Origin: Streptosporangiales bacterium
GTDB taxonomy: Bacteria > Actinomycetota > Actinomycetes > Streptosporangiales > WHSR01
Length of the DNA stretch: 64,000 bases
NCBI GenBank assembly: GCA_009379995.1
Contig: WHSR01000005.1
Coordinates: forward strand, 56,840 to 120,839
Direction of reading: 5' to 3'
How positions within the stretch are numbered: the stretch's first letter is position 1; each line of letters opens with the position of its first letter. Position numbers and translations under genes: made by a program. The notes beneath the pieces were generated by a model. It ran no database searches and had not been told where the DNA came from. It saw only the letters and a program-made list of their open reading frames with translations. This document shows positions 62,068 to 64,000 of this stretch, piece by piece.

Positions 62068-62795
62068 CGGTCCCGCTCCGTCCCGGGATCGGCGCCGGCG
62101 GGCACGATGAGCGTCGACAGGTACGGCGCCTCACCCGGATCCACCTGGACCGCTGGCCGGATGTCCTCACCCGACAGCCCGAGGTAGGCGCCGTACACCG
62201 CCCGGTCGAGCCGATCGGCGGCCCGTACCGCCTCGAGCACGGCGCGCATGTTCCGGCCGCCCTTGTACGCGACGACGGTGTCGAAACCGGCAAGGGCCTC
62301 CTCGAAGGCGCCGAGTCCCGCGGTGAGCGGCAGCAACGCGAGCGTCTCGCTGCCGACGCAGAGCGTCGTACCGCTGCGCGAGGCCAGGTCCTGCATGGCG
62401 GTGATCCCCGGTACGGTCTCGATCAGCAACTCCGGCACCCGTTCCCGCGCCGCCCGGGCCACGTGGGTGAAGGTCGAGTACACGGCCGGATCGCCGATGG
62501 TCGCGAACGCCACGGTCCGCGCCCCCCGGGCGAAGGTGTCGGCCACTACCGCGCCTGCCGCCGCCCAGGCGGCCGCACGGCCCTCGCCGAGCTCGAAGAC
62601 CACCCGCCGGACGCGAACGGCGTCGGCGTACTCGGCGACTATCGTCTCAGCGCGGCCGGCGTCCCTTGGTTCCGGGTCGCCGGCGAGCACGGGCACCAGG
62701 ACGGCATCCGCGTCGCGCAGCAGCCGCGCGCCCTTCACCGTGACGAGCTCCGGGTCGCCCGGTCCGACGCCGACGCCGACGAGCCGCCTCCTCAC
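62064..62795 (-). CDS. cobI: Precorrin-2 C20-methyltransferase
   Basis: 243 aa. Tetrapyrrole methylase: LVGVGVGPGDPELVTVKGAR, VAFATIGDPAVYSTFTHVAR, TVPGITAMQDLASRSGTTL. It methylates C-20 of (cobalt-)precorrin-2, the step after CobA and cobalt insertion. GTG 62795 overlaps the GNAT stop by 4 nt (GTGA), and its own stop overlaps cobM the same way. Confidence 0.93.
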   Translation of the reverse strand: MRRRLVGVGVGPGDPELVTVKGARLLRDADAVLVPVLAGDPEPRDAGRAETIVAEYADAVRVRRVVFELGEGRAAAWAAAGAVVADTFARGARTVAFATIGDPAVYSTFTHVARAARERVPELLIETVPGITAMQDLASRSGTTLCVGSETLALLPLTAGLGAFEEALAGFDTVVAYKGGRNMRAVLEAVRAADRLDRAVYGAYLGLSGEDIRPAVQVDPGEAPYLSTLIVPAGADPGTERDR

Positions 62796-63349
62796 CGCAG
62801 GTCACCTCGGACGAGGCTGTAAACGGCGTGATCGACTCGGCCGGCCTTGACCAGCCCGGCGCTGCGCAGCACGCCCTCGCACGTGAAGCCGGCCTTCTCC
62901 GCCACCCGGCGCGAGGCGTGGTTGCCCGTCGCCGCCCGAAGCTCTAGTCGCTCGAACGCCTGCTCGGTGAACAGCCATCGGGCGAGGGCGCGTACCGCCT
63001 CCGCGGTGAGTCCACGGCCACGGGCCCACGGCGCGGCGAGGTAGCCCACCTCGGTCACCCGGGTCCACCAGTTGGTGTTCTTCAGGTCAATGCTGGCGAG
63101 GAACCGGTCGGTGAGCGGGTCGGCAACGGCGAACGCGACGCCGTCCCCGGACTCGCGGATCTGCGGGGCGATCTTCCGACACCAGGCCCGGGCGTGCTCG
63201 TCGGTGTACGGGCAGGGCACCGACGTCCACCGCTGTACCAGCTCGTCGGAGCAGGCCCGCCGTACGTCGGTCACGTCCGCCGGGCCGAACGAGCGCAACA
63301 CCACCCGCTCGGCCACGATTCGCGCCTGCGGAAACGTCGCCGCCGTCAC
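62792..63349 (-). CDS. GNAT-family N-acetyltransferase inside the cobalamin operon
   Basis: 185 aa, RimJ/RimL-type GNAT: LRSFGPADVTDVRRACSDEL, then VGYLAAPWARGRGLTAEAVR (acetyl-CoA motif A) and ELRAATGNHASRRVAEKAGF (motif B), ending EGVLRSAGLVKAGRVDHAVY. It is not a known B12 enzyme, but it overlaps cobB and cobI by 4 nt each, so it is made with them. It may be an unrelated passenger or act on an amine of a pathway intermediate; nothing here decides. Confidence 0.87.
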   Translation of the reverse strand: MTAATFPQARIVAERVVLRSFGPADVTDVRRACSDELVQRWTSVPCPYTDEHARAWCRKIAPQIRESGDGVAFAVADPLTDRFLASIDLKNTNWWTRVTEVGYLAAPWARGRGLTAEAVRALARWLFTEQAFERLELRAATGNHASRRVAEKAGFTCEGVLRSAGLVKAGRVDHAVYSLVRGDLR

Positions 63350-64000
63350 GACATCGCCCCCTGCCGGCGACGCGCCGCCAACGCCACGAACCGGCGCGCG
63401 ATCGCTGGATGGCCGGCCCAGTGCAGGTGCAGGTAGGAGGCGTGTACGGACCCGACGACGAAGCCCTCGTACGCACCCTCACCATGATCGACGCGCAGCT
63501 GCCAGGCCGGTGTGCCGCCGCACCGCGGCTCGGCGACGGTGCGGTGGAACTCGTGGCCACGCACCTCGGTGCCTTCGGCGGCGAGCGGGGAGTCGGCGGG
63601 CGCCCTCGCCTCCCGGTAGCCGAGCGTGAGCCGCTCGTTCATCCGCACCTCCGCGTCGACCACCCCGCACATCGGGTGCCCGTCCAGCGAGCGGGCGAGA
63701 TACAGCAGACCGGCGCATTCTGCCGCGACGGGGGCGCCGTGTGCGGCGAGGCCGGCCACCTCGCGGCGCAGCGCCGCGTTGGCCGACAGTTCGCTCCCGT
63801 ACACCTCGGGGAAGCCGCCGCCGAGCACCAGCGCACGCGTCCCGGCCGGCAACGCCTCGTCGCGGAGCGGATCGACGGTGACGACCTCGGCGCCGCACGC
63901 CTCGAGCAACTCGATGTTCTCCTGGTAGCCGAAGGTGAACGCCGCTCCCCCGCCGACCGCGACCCGTACCCCCGTGCCGGACGTTCCGGGCGGGCCGGGC
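63346..64000 (-). CDS. cobB: Cobyrinic acid a,c-diamide synthase, 5' end outside window
   Basis: C-terminal 217 codons visible. The class-I glutamine amidotransferase-like domain has VAVGGGAAFTFGYQENIELL, LGGGFPEVYGSELSANAALR, APVAAECAGLLYLARSL (catalytic Cys) and EFHRTVAEP, VGSVHASYLHLHWAGHP (catalytic His). It amidates the a and c side chains using glutamine and ATP. The GNAT start GTG 63349 overlaps its stop. The ATPase half lies beyond base 64000. Confidence 0.93.
   Translation of the reverse strand, partial: PGPPGTSGTGVRVAVGGGAAFTFGYQENIELLEACGAEVVTVDPLRDEALPAGTRALVLGGGFPEVYGSELSANAALRREVAGLAAHGAPVAAECAGLLYLARSLDGHPMCGVVDAEVRMNERLTLGYREARAPADSPLAAEGTEVRGHEFHRTVAEPRCGGTPAWQLRVDHGEGAYEGFVVGSVHASYLHLHWAGHPAIARRFVALAARRRQGAMS

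Overview
The window is high-GC actinobacterial DNA. The evidence is pervasive GTG and TTG starts, strong GGAGG ribosome sites, 4-nt GTGA/ATGA gene overlaps, and families largely confined to Actinobacteria (SepH, DUF4193, DUF4235, DUF1707, DUF574 methyltransferase, the DynA/DynB/SsbB cluster). A filamentous, probably sporulating actinobacterium is likely. The order cannot be fixed from sequence alone. No rRNA, tRNA or CRISPR was recognised.

Layout. 0-2 kb: squalene synthase pair hpnC-hpnD, with a four-copy operator-like array upstream. 2-10 kb: DUF4235, maleylpyruvate isomerase-like, EcsC-like/DUF4193, a two-component system with a cupin gene, a RibD-like reductase, then a decayed patch holding a frameshifted substrate-binding protein and a truncated PCMT-like methyltransferase. 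10-16 kb: a coupled set (ferrochelatase, S9 peptidase, inositol phosphatase, SDR) and a lytic transglycosylase. 16-28 kb: MFS transporter, secreted S8 protease, SepH, membrane protein, S9A oligopeptidase, XRE/TPR regulator, OsmC, truncated haemoglobin, atypical SDR, GH13. 28-38 kb (all minus): thioesterase, ABC-F EttA, GGDEF protein, ssbB-dynB-dynA, a siroheme/SUMT fusion and cobT. 38-43 kb: carotenoid-cleavage-type oxygenase, acyl-CoA/AMP ligase, LLM oxidoreductase and a frameshifted secreted hydrolase. 43-51 kb: tandem HxlR regulator, frameshifted DUF574 methyltransferase, then a LacI-controlled arabinoside operon (GH51, binding protein, two permeases). 51-54 kb: orphan binding protein, enoyl-CoA hydratase, a small acidic ORF, ACC-deaminase family. 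54-64 kb: a long coupled cobalamin operon (cobB, GNAT, cobI, cobM, cbiD, cobL, cbiG-cobJ, ferredoxin, cobH, cbiX, cobC).

The most striking feature is not a single gene but three families of dispersed repeats that interact with reading frames. (1) Five hairpins have nearly invariant arms (core GTGATCTTGCAGAAATT), unrelated loops and outer stems that change sequence while staying paired. Four lie at gene 3' ends, twice supplying the stop codon. The fifth is translated in frame inside CbiG-CobJ. (2) A roughly 118-bp cassette starting GTGAGCGACGCACG encodes the N-termini of two unrelated proteins, a GH13 enzyme and CbiD. In CbiD it also carries the stop codon of the preceding cobM. (3) A GTGAGCATCGCAGCG element interrupts the otherwise overlapping cobalamin genes.

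Three genes (branched-chain-type binding protein, secreted hydrolase, DUF574 methyltransferase) each carry a shift equal to one missing base. This may be real decay or deletion-type sequencing error and should be checked before any biology is built on it.
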